DNA of 64,000 nt from Mansonella perstans (GCA_037074765.1 JBAMDO010000223.1:1-64000); one strand, 5' to 3'. Shown: positions 1 to 13,529, numbered from the stretch's first letter. A program made the numbers and translations. The notes: generated by a model not told the origin, from the letters alone.

Positions 1-1919
1 TAATATCTTGAGGCATTTCAATCCTATCTTTCAATCATGTCGCATGGCAAATTTATTGAAATTAGTCATCATGCTGTCAAGAGAGAAAAACAGTGGCAGG
101 ACATCATGCGACCATCGATTGGTACGCATCGCTTAAATATCAAATACCAGATGGCTTTAGTTTGGAGCAGTGTGCACATTCCCGGTTCGTTCATTTACCG
201 GAAGGAGCCATTTCCTATTGACTGCAGATTCACTCGATAACTGTTACCCGGGAAAATGTCGGAGATATTGCAGTACTTTGAGTAGTTACTGCACTGTCCT
301 ATATGCATGATACTGGAACAATTGGTTGTCATTTATTATGAGCCTGCTCAAACCTTTGCCTAGTAACCACCTCAACATTAAAGGATGGTGTTACAAGCAA
401 TAGCTAAGCTTGTATATTATGCTAATGTTCGATCAGTGGATCTCCCCTTGCTGTTTCCTTCATTTTTTCTCTTAAGCTTCATTTCAATAGACCAAAAGAC
501 AGCGATAACGACAACAGCGATGAATTTTCCTTTTCATAGATATATGTAATAATGTTTTTTTTTTTTTTTTTTTTTTTTGGGACAAAACAGGGCAGAATCA
601 ATTTTATGCATATTTTGTCCCTTCTGCGGGAAATGAACCTGCACACACATTTATCCCACAGAGCCCACTTATATATTTACATACATATTTATGTATATAA
701 ATATATATATTCATATACCACATACAAACATATATACTCAGATACATACACAGGGATTCATTATATTCAACGCAGTATCATCTTCATCATCAACGATATT
801 GTTCGTATACATTTACATACTGCACAACAGCACTGTCATCCTACCTCAATCTTTGCAGCTCTCGAAGATATCATTGTTGCAGTGACCTGGAATTGACCTA
901 TATATAGCACCTAGTTGATCTCAAAGCTTAATGCCTTTCTTAAACAGAGGATTTGTTCTGACAAGGAGGAATATCCTGCATCTGAGCAAACCAGCTTAGA
1001 TAATGGAAAATTTGAGAATTAGTTAATATGAGAAGGGAAACGCTTCATAACAGACAGTAAACAATCATTTAATTTGTCTCGTATTTATTATTTATCATAT
1101 TTTATTGCTTCATTTGTTCATAGATTTAATAGTGGACTTGATATGCTATAATTTAAAGTATTCTCATGCCTGATTATGGAATAATGATCGGTATTCCGCC
1201 AATGTAAAATAATTCTAGCAGTTGTTGTATGGTTATTTTTAGAACATCCACTATTGTTTTGTCGTGATTTTGTCACCACTCGAAAATACAAACACTATTC
1301 GTAATTCGACGAGTCACAAAGTGTCACACTATAATCCTTTCATGCAAAAAATATGCCAATTTGTAACTGTAACCATAACTGATCGCAAATTTAGCAGTTT
1401 TCAGACAAAGTGATACATACACGTTCTATTTATTCTCATCTTTTCAAAGATTTCTTGATAATTATAAGTTATTGTTTATCAATTTTATTGTTTTTCTTAT
1501 TTATTGCATGTATTGTATTCTAATGATTTTTAAATATTACTTAATAGCTCTAATTGTAAGCAATATAAAAGTGAAAAAAGTTTCAACTGTTAACTCATAC
1601 TGCCGAAACAATAATGGGTAATAGTGAAATGAAAAAATTAAGCTAACAGGAAGAAGTTAATTGAAAGGAAGTAAGAGAAACGAAGCTTAATCGATTGAGA
1701 AACAAGATAAACACGTTAATATGCATTTTCTCTGTCGTTTTTAAAAATAATTGTTGATGCGGCTATACATCTTAACATTGACATTTTTTACTTGAAATTT
1801 TTTATTACCGATTACAGTTGGAGATTCCGTACAAAAACTGCTTGTATATTTTTGATTCGTTAACAAAAACTGGATGTAAACATCTACGACAATCTATCAA
1901 CCGAATTTTTGGCTAAAAA
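1..1919. other. No gene recognised; upstream region of the POU gene
   Basis: No open frame here has convincing protein character. The reading frames at 37-240 and 552-896 are low-complexity; the latter translates a T-run and TA-rich DNA. The stretch probably holds the 5' flank or 5' UTR of the POU gene. An attacag acceptor-like site ends near 1816, about 100 bases before the chosen start codon, and a two-codon upstream ATG lies near 1874. Confidence 0.5.
555..578. repeat. T24 homopolymer followed by TA-rich low complexity
   Basis: An uninterrupted run of 24 T is followed, from about 665 to 735, by TA-rich sequence (repeated atatat and tacata units). It is simple sequence and explains the spurious reading frames over this stretch. 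Confidence 0.9.
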
Positions 1920-4900
1920 ATGTCAAGTATTTTTTTTATTGGATGTACTTCACGAGACAACAATCCTAGAAATGAACCAGTACATGAAAATACTGGAAGA
2001 AGTAAAGAAGGTATGCTTTTGACTAACCCTATATATACTCAGTATTTCAAATCATGAATTTGGTTGATCATATTTAATGAATCATTGCTTCAGATCTGAG
2101 TTGTAGAAGTGATATGATTTTGTTGTGATATATTGTGAGAACTTCTAAAGGAGATGGAAGGCCTTAGGATGAAAGTGGAGGAGAAGGAGCAGAAATTTTT
2201 TGGTCTTCAATACTGCCATGTTTTTGCAATTGCTGCAGAGTAGTATAGTGGTAACGTGAACCATAAATAGTACTTCAAATTTCTACAACATCCCTTTGAG
2301 AGTAAAAAAATCAGCGAGCGATTTAAGATGGAACGTTGAATTTTCGGGTTGCAGTAGCTTTGAAGCGATCGATCTGATGTCATCCATTCATCTCAAATAC
2401 ATTGAGATTTCGACTCACAAAGAGGCAATTAAGGCTGGGATTTAGTTGAATCGTTTCATTCTTCCCTTCTAACCTACCAATATTCATCCAGGCAGTTTAA
2501 TGCTTTAGGCAATTGCTTACATTTAAGTAGATTACTTGGGAAACATACGTAGCTCTGTGGTAGTGCGGAACACTTTCGAATATTTTCAATTGCTTTCTAA
2601 ATTTTCAATTCACTTCTTCTTTGTTACTTCTTACTCTTATCACTTCTTTCAGACATATCGAAGAACATTGCAAACATATCAGATGATGTGCCAGCTGCTG
2701 GAACTATCTCATTTCAGGTTTGACTTGTTATTTTTTATCACTTTTCTTTTGATATTTCGAATTTTCAAATAGATCAGCAGAACTAGCTCGTGGCGAAATG
2801 ATCCAAAAATGGATCCAGAGTGTGAAATCTATTGAAGTGAACCAGTTTAGTGGAAAAAACATTCAATATTGATTGCCATTTTGACAAAATTAAGAGTAAT
2901 TCATATTTGATTTACATTCTGTTCACTTTGGGATGATACTTAATTCAATCGCAGTACGAACAAACACAAAGGAATCTTCCTCTTCAAGTTCATTGTTTTT
3001 TTTTTTTTTTTTTCTATTTCTATCAGTCTCATTTCCATGAAAAGTATGAAAGTATCATCATATCAAAGCTTTTCATACTGTCACCAACTGCAAAACTGAA
3101 GAAAGTGTTTCTTCTGACGTAAGTGTCCCTTCTAACAATCACGTCAATTTTCTTTCGTGAGTTGCGGAATGACACAGTTGACCGTTTTTTGTGATCTATT
3201 CTGCTTATTGGTGTCACAATTTATTCATGTGTCCATGGTAATACAGTTTCAGGAGATTTGGTTGCTGTAGTGACACCTGTTTACGCTTATGCGAAATCTC
3301 AGTTAGTCTAATTCAATTTAATGTCAGCATTGAAATTTGCAGATTACGTCTTGCAAACTACAGGAGGGAGGACTCAAAAGAGCAAGTGTTGAAACGTTGG
3401 TGGCTGATACGTCTGATGTTGAAGCAAGCACGAGTACAGCTTTAAGTTGCAAGAATTTATCATCAAACAGCCTTCTCGGTCGACGGCAACCATTAGTTAG
3501 TAAGGGTTCGAATCCCAAATCATTTCTACAATCACTCTGAGTTTAATTAAAGTTCAATGCTTTTTTGACAAATGAAAATTATCCTGATAAGCACAAAATT
3601 CTTTATTTTTATTCACAGCAATTGGGCTTTCCAAAATTAGAAAACATTATCTCAATGTAATTTTAACTTGTTCCAATCTACTTAACAAATAATTTTACCG
3701 GAGTTCCTAGAAACCATCTCTAATTTATTGTTATGCTGCTTTATTGTTGTCAATTTAAAACTTATCACCCGACTTTGTTTTGAAGCTACATTTTTTTAAT
3801 TTTAAGCTTTTACTCGAAATGATTTTTGTAATAGTGTGGTTTTTTTATAGGGTTATAAATGCTGGGCATTGTGAAATTTATTCAAATTTGCATATTTTAG
3901 AAATCTATAAAATTCGAGTATTGTGTTAATTGTGTCAATGATTCATTTCATTTCAGCGGATAACTGCACCACCAGATCATCGTGCAAACGCAAGCCAGCC
4001 TTACCAAAGAAGCGGCCGAGCACTATGCAAGAGGTGGGATATTAGTTAGTTACTTCAGACGTCTCCAAATTTTATTCCTTTTATTGTTTTATTCAAGCGG
4101 CCGAGCACTATGCAAGAGGTGGGATATTAGTTAGTTACTTCAGACGTCTCCAAATTTTATTCCTTTTATTGTTTTATTCAAGCGGCCGAACACTATGCAA
4201 GAGGTGGGATATTAGTTAGTTACTTCAGACGTCTCCAAATTTTATTCCTTTTATTGTTTTATTCAAGCGGCCGAACACTATGCAAGAGGTGGGATATTAG
4301 TTAGTTACTTCAGACGTCTCCAAATTTTATTCCTTTTATTGTTTTATTCAAGCGGCCGAGCACTATGCAAGAGGTGGGATATTAGTTAATTACTTCAGAC
4401 GTCTCCAAATTTTATTCCTTTTATTGTTTTATTCAAGCGGCCGAACACTATGCAAGAGGTGGGATATTAGTTAATTACTTCAGACGTCTCCAAATTGTAT
4501 TCCTTTTATTGTTTTATTCAAGTTTGATATACTGTTTTTCTCCTTATTTCAGCCCGTGATCATAAGTGCTGAAACGGGTGAAGCTGTTGATGATGATACT
4601 ACTCCCATTGAAGATTCAGTTTATTCATCAGGAAATAGAGTTATCAACAGGGATTGCAGATCCGGTCTAGGTTTGATGATTTTCTGATAACAACTTAAAA
4701 ACCTAACTTTAAATATAAATTAATCTTGTCCTTGCAGTGAACAACAACATGCGAGGAAAAGCAACAGGATCAACTGACTTTTGTAAGGATGGGATCGATT
4801 TGCAACGATTATTATCAACGACAGAAAGATGTGTACCTCCAGACTTATGTGGTGCAACAAATGCAGCGAATATGTATGTCGTGGGAAGACATTTGTTACC

Positions 4901-7900
4901 ATTTTTTGTTTTCTGGTTGTTCTGCTTTGAAATTTGCCTTTTGACCGTAGATTGCAGTTTATGTTTGTTAGGAATGCCTTATTTTTGCTTGGAAAAAATT
5001 TATTTTGCTTTTGTACAATATTCTGAATCAGAAAGCACTGGCATATAACAGTATCAGTGAGATATTCATAAATAGTATACGTGTAGTTTTATAAGTAGAG
5101 TTCAAATGCAAAAAATTGGAATAAGGAGAAAAAGAATTTGTCAAAAATGAAAAAATTTGGATAGAGAAGCTATGTAAGGCAATGCAGTTGAAAGTAGTTC
5201 TGTTTAAGTTTTTTATCGCGAAGTATTATTTCATAATTCTGTTGTGGTAGCACTACATTATTACCTATTACATTAACTTCTGAGATACTGTAATTAAGAA
5301 GTAACATTTTTGCACAAGATAATCTGCGTTCTGCATATTCCGTATGTGCACTACTAACTCTTTTAGTTTGCATTGTGATAGCGAGCTCCTAAATGGTGAA
5401 ATTAAAGCAGAACATTGGGAAACTTCGTCAGTCTCTTCTATTTCCGATGCACTGATGATAGACACACGGTCAAACAGCTTATCATCATTAGAGGATGTTA
5501 ATGGAAAGCAACAAAATATGGAATCATTTGTTGTCACTGATACAATTGACTACATGAATTCTATTGAACGTAATATGAGTTCATCAAGGGATCCTATCAG
5601 GGCTGTGGACATACAAATTACCGAGAATTCACCTTCAAAAACCAGTGATTTGGTGGACAGGTGCTTTGTTTCGTCAATTTGCTTATATTTGACAGTGAAG
5701 AAGTCGCGAAAAAAGAAAGTGTGCATGGTGTGTGGTCATACAAAAGTAACATTCAGGAGATGTGCTGCGCTGGCTTAAACCAATTTGTAAATAAGCCATT
5801 CTATAATTTTTTACAAATTTGCAATAGCAGATTTGTTTGTTTTTCTCTTGTTTCACATTTCCTGAATATTTGCAAGCAATCTGAATACACTTCCGTCATA
5901 TTTTTGTTGACTGCACTACCAACTAACATCTAACTGTTTAGTTATTTTATTTCTGCTAAGATATATTAACTTATTTATTTGGCTTCAGTCTGATAATAAC
6001 TTATTGTCGGGATTTGACAGAAATATAATAGATAATATCTGTGCTAGGAAGAAAGAAGCCTAAGGAGTTAAATGTATAAGTGTACCTGAAATGTGTAAAG
6101 ACTTGAGGTTCTATTATCATGATAGTTTTATTTTCCGAATTTTTCTTATTGTGTTTCAGGACAAATAAATATCAGGAAAGGACCGATGCGAAAAGTTGCA
6201 AGTTCTCTGAACAATTTGTAGATCAGCGGAATGGTTCGAGTATATCAAATCTGAACGATGTCTTAATTTTAAATGCTGCAGTAAACAGTTTTCTTTGGGC
6301 CAATGCAGGTAATTTTTTACTCCTGCACTTTGGATTTTCATTTATTTTCTCTTCTTGCTTTGTTTATTGGCAGTCTTTTAATCGTTACGAATTCCTGGTT
6401 TTAAATGTTTGTTGAAGTTTGCTAATGCTGAACGACGTTTGGTTGGAGGTTTAGAATTCATCTTTACCAAAAAATAGTTGTAGCTGCTGGGACAGATGGA
6501 GCGAATGCCTTCATCAATCCGGAAATGCTTGCATCTCTTTCAGCTGCTGGTTTATCACCTTCTTTAGGCGTTCCATGCGCCTCCACTCTTACTGACAGTA
6601 TGTTTAATTTAATATTCTTATGGACTGCAGATATATTATTGATAAGCATGTTTTCTTGTATGGTATTACCATTATTCATGCATTTAATCTTTTGCCTTTT
6701 TATTTTATTTAATCTTAATCTCCGTTTAATTTTTTGCTGTTGTAGTCTTTTGTTTTATTATCATGCTTAGACATCGCTTGATTTGTTGAGAAACGCATGC
6801 TTCTTCATCACTTCTCAATATTCGACTGATCCTTGTAGAATAGTAGCCCTGCACATCTGCTTGTATCAGGCAAGGATAATTGCATGAACTTCGGAAATAC
6901 CTGTTACTTTAAATTGCATGTTTCCTAACCGACCCTTGCCATATACCAGTGAATCATAACGACTTGCGGTATCATTTTTTGGTTGAAGGATCCAGTGAGC
7001 AAGTTTGAAAACAGCACTTATTTTCTGGCTAACGGACTCTTACGAATAGTTTGGGTTGATTTCAAAGAGCAGTGGATGCTTGAATCCTTAAATTTGTAAA
7101 AGTTTTGTAAGACGTTATAGAGCCGTATGTCTGTGTGTTATTTAAAACATCAGGTCTATCACCGAGCAGTTCAGTAATGAAACACGAGTTACTTACTAAT
7201 AATGATTATTCAACGGCTATAACACTAACGGACTCAGTGCATCTGGAAACAGCCTGCAGTCTGCCTGAACCTGCTCCACCTGAATCGGTACCAGAACTTG
7301 TTCCACTTGAATTGGTACCAGGACCTGTTCCACCCGAATTGGTACCAGGACCTGTTCCACCCGAATTGGTACCAGAACCTGTTCTACCTGGATTGGTATC
7401 AGAACTGGCCGAATTTCTGGATTTTCGTGAAACACCCTTTGCGCAGTATGAAACGTTAAAACCGCTTGTTCCATTACCTCCTGCTTCATCAAACGAAGAA
7501 GTTATGTTACCTGCATGTGGAACTCTACTACTAGATCACCCGACTGGATTGATAACCAAACCGTCACTATCTAATACCAACGATGGTATGTAATTTTAAC
7601 TGCTTTTTCTTCTGTGCTTTATCTTTATTCGCATGCAATTATCATTCCACCTACAAAGTCGCATTTCACATTCCTGAATAAGACCAAAGTGGCATGATTG
7701 TTACATTAATTGAAGTGTTCTCGTATCGTTTGAGAGACTTTAGTGGAAAATGTGGATGGGTAAATATTAGTAGTAATCACCAGTAATAATGTCGCTGTCA
7801 CTACTCCCACTATGGGTCAATTAAAATTCACACTGTCAAGCAAAGTTAAATTATCTAGAGTTCTAATAAGCTCCCAGTTAGCTTTTTAGATTTGCGAATG

Positions 7901-10900
7901 GAATTGGCTTTCAGCTTATTTACTGTTTTAAAAAAGAATGTCCTAGCTGTTGGCTGAAATTATTAAATTTCGGACGAATTTATTATCTCATCAACTTAAT
8001 AACGTGCTTATAATATGCGCACTGTTTTGCGCTTAGGCAGATAAAGGACATATTTATCCTTTGCCAACTTTTTTTTTTATAAAAGACAATTTTGCTGTAG
8101 TATGCCACTTTTTTTTAATCCGGAACTTGATGGAATGTAGATTTTTGCCCATACTAATGTTAACATAAGTGCTGTTTTCTATTTTTAGGTAAATTAGCAG
8201 TTAAAAAGTTAGCAGTGTATCAATCTTGGGACGGTTGTGGTAATAAATGATGCTATTCCAGTAAACTTTTATCCTCAGAAATGATTTTCAATCATAGATG
8301 ATTTGTATTAGCACTTGAGAGCAGAAAATTTTTGAAAAAACTATGATTGTTTGCTATTAAAAATTGTTTAATTGTTTGCCATTAAAAAAAACCTTACATT
8401 CGAAGAAGAGGAGCTGTAACGATAGGAGGATTCAATCCCACTTTGAAAGTCATGGAAGCACTTAAATAAAAATGCACATCTAGATTTGAGTGATGCTTTA
8501 ATCAAGTTCGTTTATTCTTTACCTTGCATTTTACCATTTTCCCATCCCTCAGCTTCTTATTAGGCCAATCACCCTTCAGCTTTTTTAGACCCTTTATGTT
8601 TCTTTACAAAGAAGAATACAATATAATAAAATTTGTATAGCACTTCTATGTTCGAAGGTGTTTCTACGACTCGTATTAAGACACAGAACAATCCTTTGGA
8701 TACCGCACCACTAAATGCTTTGCGTTGTTATTGAAAAATACCACCTAATTTTCATTTAAAATTGATTTTCATGCTCGATCGCTTTGCATTCTTCTCACAG
8801 TTCATTAGTTTGTTGTTTTTCTGCATGTCTGATTTTTTATTTAAACCTGTTTTAGCTTTTTTGTTTTCGAAACTCATTCATTTTAATTTCATTTGAAAAT
8901 TTAGACGCGGTTTCACTTATTAATTTGGAACATTACTTTGGAATTCACTTTATTTGATAGTTTCTGACAATGTTTATAGATTTGCTGAGTGTTGATCAGC
9001 AGCAAAATGCAAATATGTTGCTTCTAGAAGCAGCTGCTGCTGCCACAGCTGCAGGAACGATAAGAGACCTATTAGGTTCGTTCCTTTTTCTTCTTTCAAA
9101 ATTTTAAATATTTTTTTTTTACATTTCCAAAATTCTTTATTGAGAGTCTATACATAAAGTGCGAAGTTAGATTTACTCATTATACAAATTAGTTTTAGGC
9201 TTGTTTATTCTTTAGAGATAAAATAGATGACTGAAAGAACATCTAAATTTCAAAAATAAAATGAAATTACAGGGATCACATCGACAAATGGTGGTGATGC
9301 AACCGCAGTTGATATTATGAACAACCATAAGCCAAAATTATCTGTAGTTCCATCAACGTCTGTTACGGCGGAAGTAGTTGCCACTAGTGCTCCAAATATC
9401 TTTTTTAATGATGATGACGACGGAAGCAAAAAAAAACACGATCAGTGTTTAGGGGATCATTCTTTACTCAATGACCGAGCAGCATCTACCAGCGAAAATG
9501 TTGTCAATATGTTGAATGTTGGTCATTTTCCAGGATTTGTGATTAGTTTATTCATGCTTGATTTCCCTCGAAACTTGTCGTATAATTGTGTTTTTTTATT
9601 TTAAAAAGCAGTGAGAAATTTCATACTATTGTTTATGGTACACTTTTCTTCCTTATCAATTTTTTATCATACGGTCATGTAGAGGAATCAAGGAGATTTC
9701 AGAGAATGAATATCTGTGAATAAGTCTTTATCATATTGTTTAATTATTTATATTCATTGCAGCTGAGTGATGCAAAACGTCAACTGAGTAAAGCAGGAAG
9801 ATGCAAAATCACTGATGTAAAATTAAACATGAAAAGACGAGCAAATGAAGAAGTTCCTCTTTTCATATTATTATGAATATGTCGTGCAGTTGTTTTTATT
9901 TTATGCATATGTTTTTCGCAGCTTGTTAGGAAACATTTTGCAATATTGTTAGGAAAACTTTTTTTGTGAAAAAATTTGTGGGATAAGATAACTATTAGAA
10001 AGTAGATTTTCGGAGATGCAAATTCTTTGTACAATCTTCATTTTTATCGATACGCTGATTCCAGATTCTGAACAATGCAGCACGTGCAATTACCAAGGAG
10101 GAAAAGATTGATCTGGATGAGCTGGAGAATTTTGCTCAAACATTCAAAAAACAGCGCATCAAATTTGGTAAGATAATATCAGTTTGATGGATTGTCAACA
10201 AGTTTTTTGGAAACTGGAACTTCAGCATACTATAAAATACTGCGAAAAAAAAACGGCATTATTTTTTCATTATTTATCTTCCTGAAGACAAGGGTTGGTA
10301 AGATTACCTCAGTGAGAAGTAGGATTGATCATTTTCTTAATTGACGTGCAACTGAAATTTGAGAGAATCAGAGATCTTGAATTTGATTTTTTTAGGTTTC
10401 ACGCAAGGTGATGTTGGTCTTGCCCTTGGACGCCGTTATGGTACCGACTTTTCGCAAACAACCATATCACGCTTCGAAGCACTAAATTTATCCTTCAAAA
10501 ATATGTGCAAATTACGGCCATTGCTCAAAGAATGGTTGGAGGATGCGGAAGCAGCATTGGCCAGTGGAGCAACAATCAGTGATCTTTTGGAAGCACCCTC
10601 CAAAGAGCCTCCTCCACAAGTTCGTTTATTGATTTGTTTCTTCTTGTTACAGTAAATATTTCTGCTGATAGAATTCTAGCAAGCACCAAAGTATATTTTT
10701 TACAGCGTGTTTAATTTGTGTATGTTTACCTTTTAAGTCTTGTTATGTAAACTGGAAGCTATGTTTCAGCACTTTTTTTCATGCATCGGAATTCTTCATG
10801 CTTTCAGCGGAATAGCGATATAGAACAATATTTAGATGAGATGAAAGTGAACTTTCTTTTGAAAAGATTAATAACGCATAGCTGAATATTTTGAGATCAA

Positions 10901-13529
10901 AATTTGAGTGGCTTTCGGGAATTCTAGCTTCTAATATGTATTTTAACCAGTAACTGGTCTGAAAGACCGATTATATGACATTTTTTTTTTTTTTGGGAAA
11001 GAGTTTTATTTTTTGTCCAATTTTATCCTTCATATCTTCCTGATTTTATTTTGCGAATGGATGCATGGTAATTTTTTTTCTTGGAATTCCTTTAAACTTG
11101 TTTTTTATCCGAAATGTTTGGTAGTCTTGGGAATGTTTGAGCATGAATTCTACAGGTTCTACAGGAGCTTTGGAACAGAAGTATTCGGAAATTTTAATTG
11201 GAAATTAGTTTTTATAGGGAAACTGTTTGAGGGGGGAGGAAGAGGGAGGAAGGGAGAGGAGAGGGAGTAAGGAGGGAAAGAAAGGGAAAAGAAATTGTTG
11301 CTTGAAATCTTCATTTTGGATTCTTAATTTGAATCACAAACTGAAACCGTTTTTAAAAATTTCGGATTAATATTAGTGATTTCACCAATGAGAAATTTCG
11401 GAAGCATTATCACTTGTATTATCTATCTCTCTTTTTTGAAAGTGTTCAGCAAAACAAATCTTTTACGGATTCTCGTTATAGCGATTTTGAATTAGTTTAA
11501 TATCTTTAAGGACAAAAATGAAATTACAATCGAAGATCAGGGATGACTTAAGGAAATGTATGGATTTGAAGTAGAAGCTTTATTACCTTTTCAGTGAATT
11601 ACATTATGAAATCTGTGCAAGGATAAATGAGATTTTTTTAAACATTTTACAACTGGAATCCACAGTAAGGCGATTGCTAGAATTGTATGTTAAGATAATT
11701 AACAAAAGTAGTTATAAGTAAAGGAAATATTATTGAATATTGGCTATATAATTCGCCTTAAGGACGATAATGGGTCTGAGAATTTGAATATTTGATTAGT
11801 TTTCAGCGAATAATTTTTTAGGTATGCTTTAGTTAGTCCTTTGAGATATGAATGAATATTTACATAAATAATACGCAAAGATTTGAAAAATTGCTAAACA
11901 ATAAATTCCGAAGTAATTGCGCTGAAATGCCGTGTTTTTTGAATGTTCCAGTCATATTATTAAAATGTCTAGTCTCTTAGTAACTTCAAAAAAAAGTTTA
12001 TTTGCATTAAGTATGAAATGAGATGTTAAGATTATATTGTATAATAGAAATCCTTGATCAGTATTACAAAGTTTTCTCTGTCTTTTCATAATTTACAACA
12101 AATGAGAAAATCTGTTTCTGAGAAAAGGAATTCTTATATCTGTATCAATTTTTTGGCAGTTTGAAACATCACTATAGAATAGTTTAAGGTATTGCAAATC
12201 TTTTTGACAAATTCAATTTGCTACTTAATTTTATAACTAACGATATTTTAGTTGCCAACAAATAGTTGGCAATATAATTAATATTGGAGTCATCTAAGTT
12301 AGTAATGAGTACTTATAGCATGGAAGAAATGGACGTTAATTTATTTCTTATGAAAAAAATCGAGTTTAATCTCTCATTTTATTGTGTTATCACTCCCACT
12401 CAAATTTGAGTTATTCTGGAAATATGATCTACATACAGTCTTTTTGTCTTCTTTACTGTGGTTCTTTCTTTCGCAGTGAAATTAGTCTCACAGTAGCGTT
12501 TTGCTTGGGAGTTCTTCGAACACTTTCAATAAGATATATTAGGATTTTTTCTGATTTTCTATAATGTTTAGGGGATGTTCATTCAGATTCTTAACTGCGC
12601 TTTTTTATTTTCTAATTTATTTTTAAATACATCTTTTTATTTTCTAATTCTTGTGTATAGTGTGCTTGTGCCTACATTAGAAAAAGTCCCAAAAAGCAAT
12701 TTTGGTTCCAAGCAGAATACTCCATTGAAGCAGTATAAATTTCTCAGATCTTTCATTTGATGAAATCTGCTGTTGTTTTTTATACCTATTAAAAAACAGT
12801 ATTGAAACTGTAGCATTTTCTCCCTTTCCTCATTTTCATCGTTAAGGATGAATACTATGAATAATAAAGTGTCGTAGTGATGATTAAAGTTTAGACAGAA
12901 CTGTATTGTCAAGGGAAAATAATTTTATTTGAAAACTAGGCTCGATAACTGTGTCATAGGGATCCAAAAATTGTTTTGAAGAGATGCTTGAGTTATTTTG
13001 AAGTCGATAGAGTTTTTTTCAGTATCCGACATCGGTGATACATTTGCCACTGAATAATAGCAAACCAAGCGCTGTGGTGAGCGTCACTGCAAGCAGTGGT
13101 AATAAAATGTCAAGCGACGAATCGCCTTCACCAAATGGATCTATTGTGTGTAGTTCGGGGACTGGTGGTGGTGGTGTTCCGCTAAAGAAACGTCGCAAAC
13201 GAACAAACTTGGATTTAGCACAACGTTCTGCACTGGATGCTTACTTTGACATGAACCCACGTCCGGATCATGATAGGATGGCGGAAATTGCTGAATTGGT
13301 AGGGTTAGATCGAGATGTAAGTTATTATTGTTAATTACTGCTCAGAACTACATTAGGTCGAGTATAATGGTTTGATATTCGCATTTTTCCACACTGTGAC
13401 TTATACATATAATTCATGTTATTTTTGCTTGATTTCTATAAAGCTTCCATTTTTACTCCAATTGTTTCATTATTCCAGGTAGTTCGTGTATGGTTCTGTA
13501 ATCGACGCCAGAAACTTCGTAAAGAATGA
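1920..13529 (+). CDS. ceh-18: POU-domain homeobox transcription factor, ceh-18-like, 17 exons
   Basis: Exons: 1920-2010, 2653-2717, 3343-3499, 3957-4033, 4553-4670, 4738-4873, 5367-5660, 6160-6308, 6478-6597, 7154-7585, 8980-9075, 9273-9538, 9763-9816, 10065-10167, 10396-10619, 13023-13316, 13479-13529. All 16 junctions keep frame, giving 908 codons. The POU-specific domain (about residues 697-767) contains [11 protein letters not shown] and [18 protein letters not shown], closest to class II (Oct) factors. The POU homeodomain (about 849-905) has [10 protein letters not shown] and [10 protein letters not shown] and ends three residues before the stop. The linker is about 80 residues, long for the family. 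The roughly 690-residue N-terminal part is low-complexity, with an early basic cluster ([11 protein letters not shown]), Pro/Val repeats and an Ala run. It should be a nuclear DNA-binding regulator; C. elegans CEH-18 acts in gonadal sheath cells and oocyte arrest. The weakest boundaries are the 9538 donor and exon 9763-9816. The protein is clearly longer than I recall for C. elegans CEH-18. Confidence 0.88.
4011..4520 (+). repeat. Six tandem 85-bp repeats duplicating an exon end, its 5' splice site and its intron
   Basis: Units start at 4011, 4096, 4181, 4266, 4351 and 4436, exactly 85 bp apart. The first unit begins inside exon 4 of the POU gene and contains its last 21 coding bases plus the donor gtggga. 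Every later unit keeps that 21-base segment, the donor and a T-rich stretch ending in ttcaag. Units differ only by single substitutions: G or A in the ccgag/ccgaa position, ttagttag or ttagttaa (units 5-6), and one T-to-G in unit 6. The near identity implies recent expansion. Confidence 0.97.
7267..7401 (+). repeat. Five 27-bp coding repeats in a POU gene exon
   Basis: Five tandem 27-bp units (7267, 7294, 7321, 7348, 7375) lie in frame in exon 7154-7585. Each encodes nine residues of the type GPVPPELVP; the outer copies are more diverged ([18 protein letters not shown]). The length is a multiple of three, so copy-number change would leave the reading frame intact. This is a disordered-looking Pro/Val/Glu segment of the N-terminal region. 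Confidence 0.95.
11230..11294 (+). repeat. 65-nt polypurine tract in the 2.4-kb POU gene intron
   Basis: All but one base (a T at 11268) over 65 nt is A or G, and the first half is G-rich. It lies inside the large intron (10620-13022) that separates the POU-specific from the homeodomain exons. Such tracts can adopt triplex structures or act as GA-type regulatory elements; neither is shown here. Confidence 0.85.

Noticed and set aside
552..896. 114-codon open frame starting in a T-run
   Set aside because: It translates a T24 homopolymer and TA-rich simple sequence; no splice context or protein-like composition.
3500..3520. ggttcgaatcc, a perfect tRNA B-box-like string
   Set aside because: The flanking bases give only a three-pair T stem, no A box or acceptor stem fits at the right distance, and the site coincides with a phase-correct POU gene donor and intron start.
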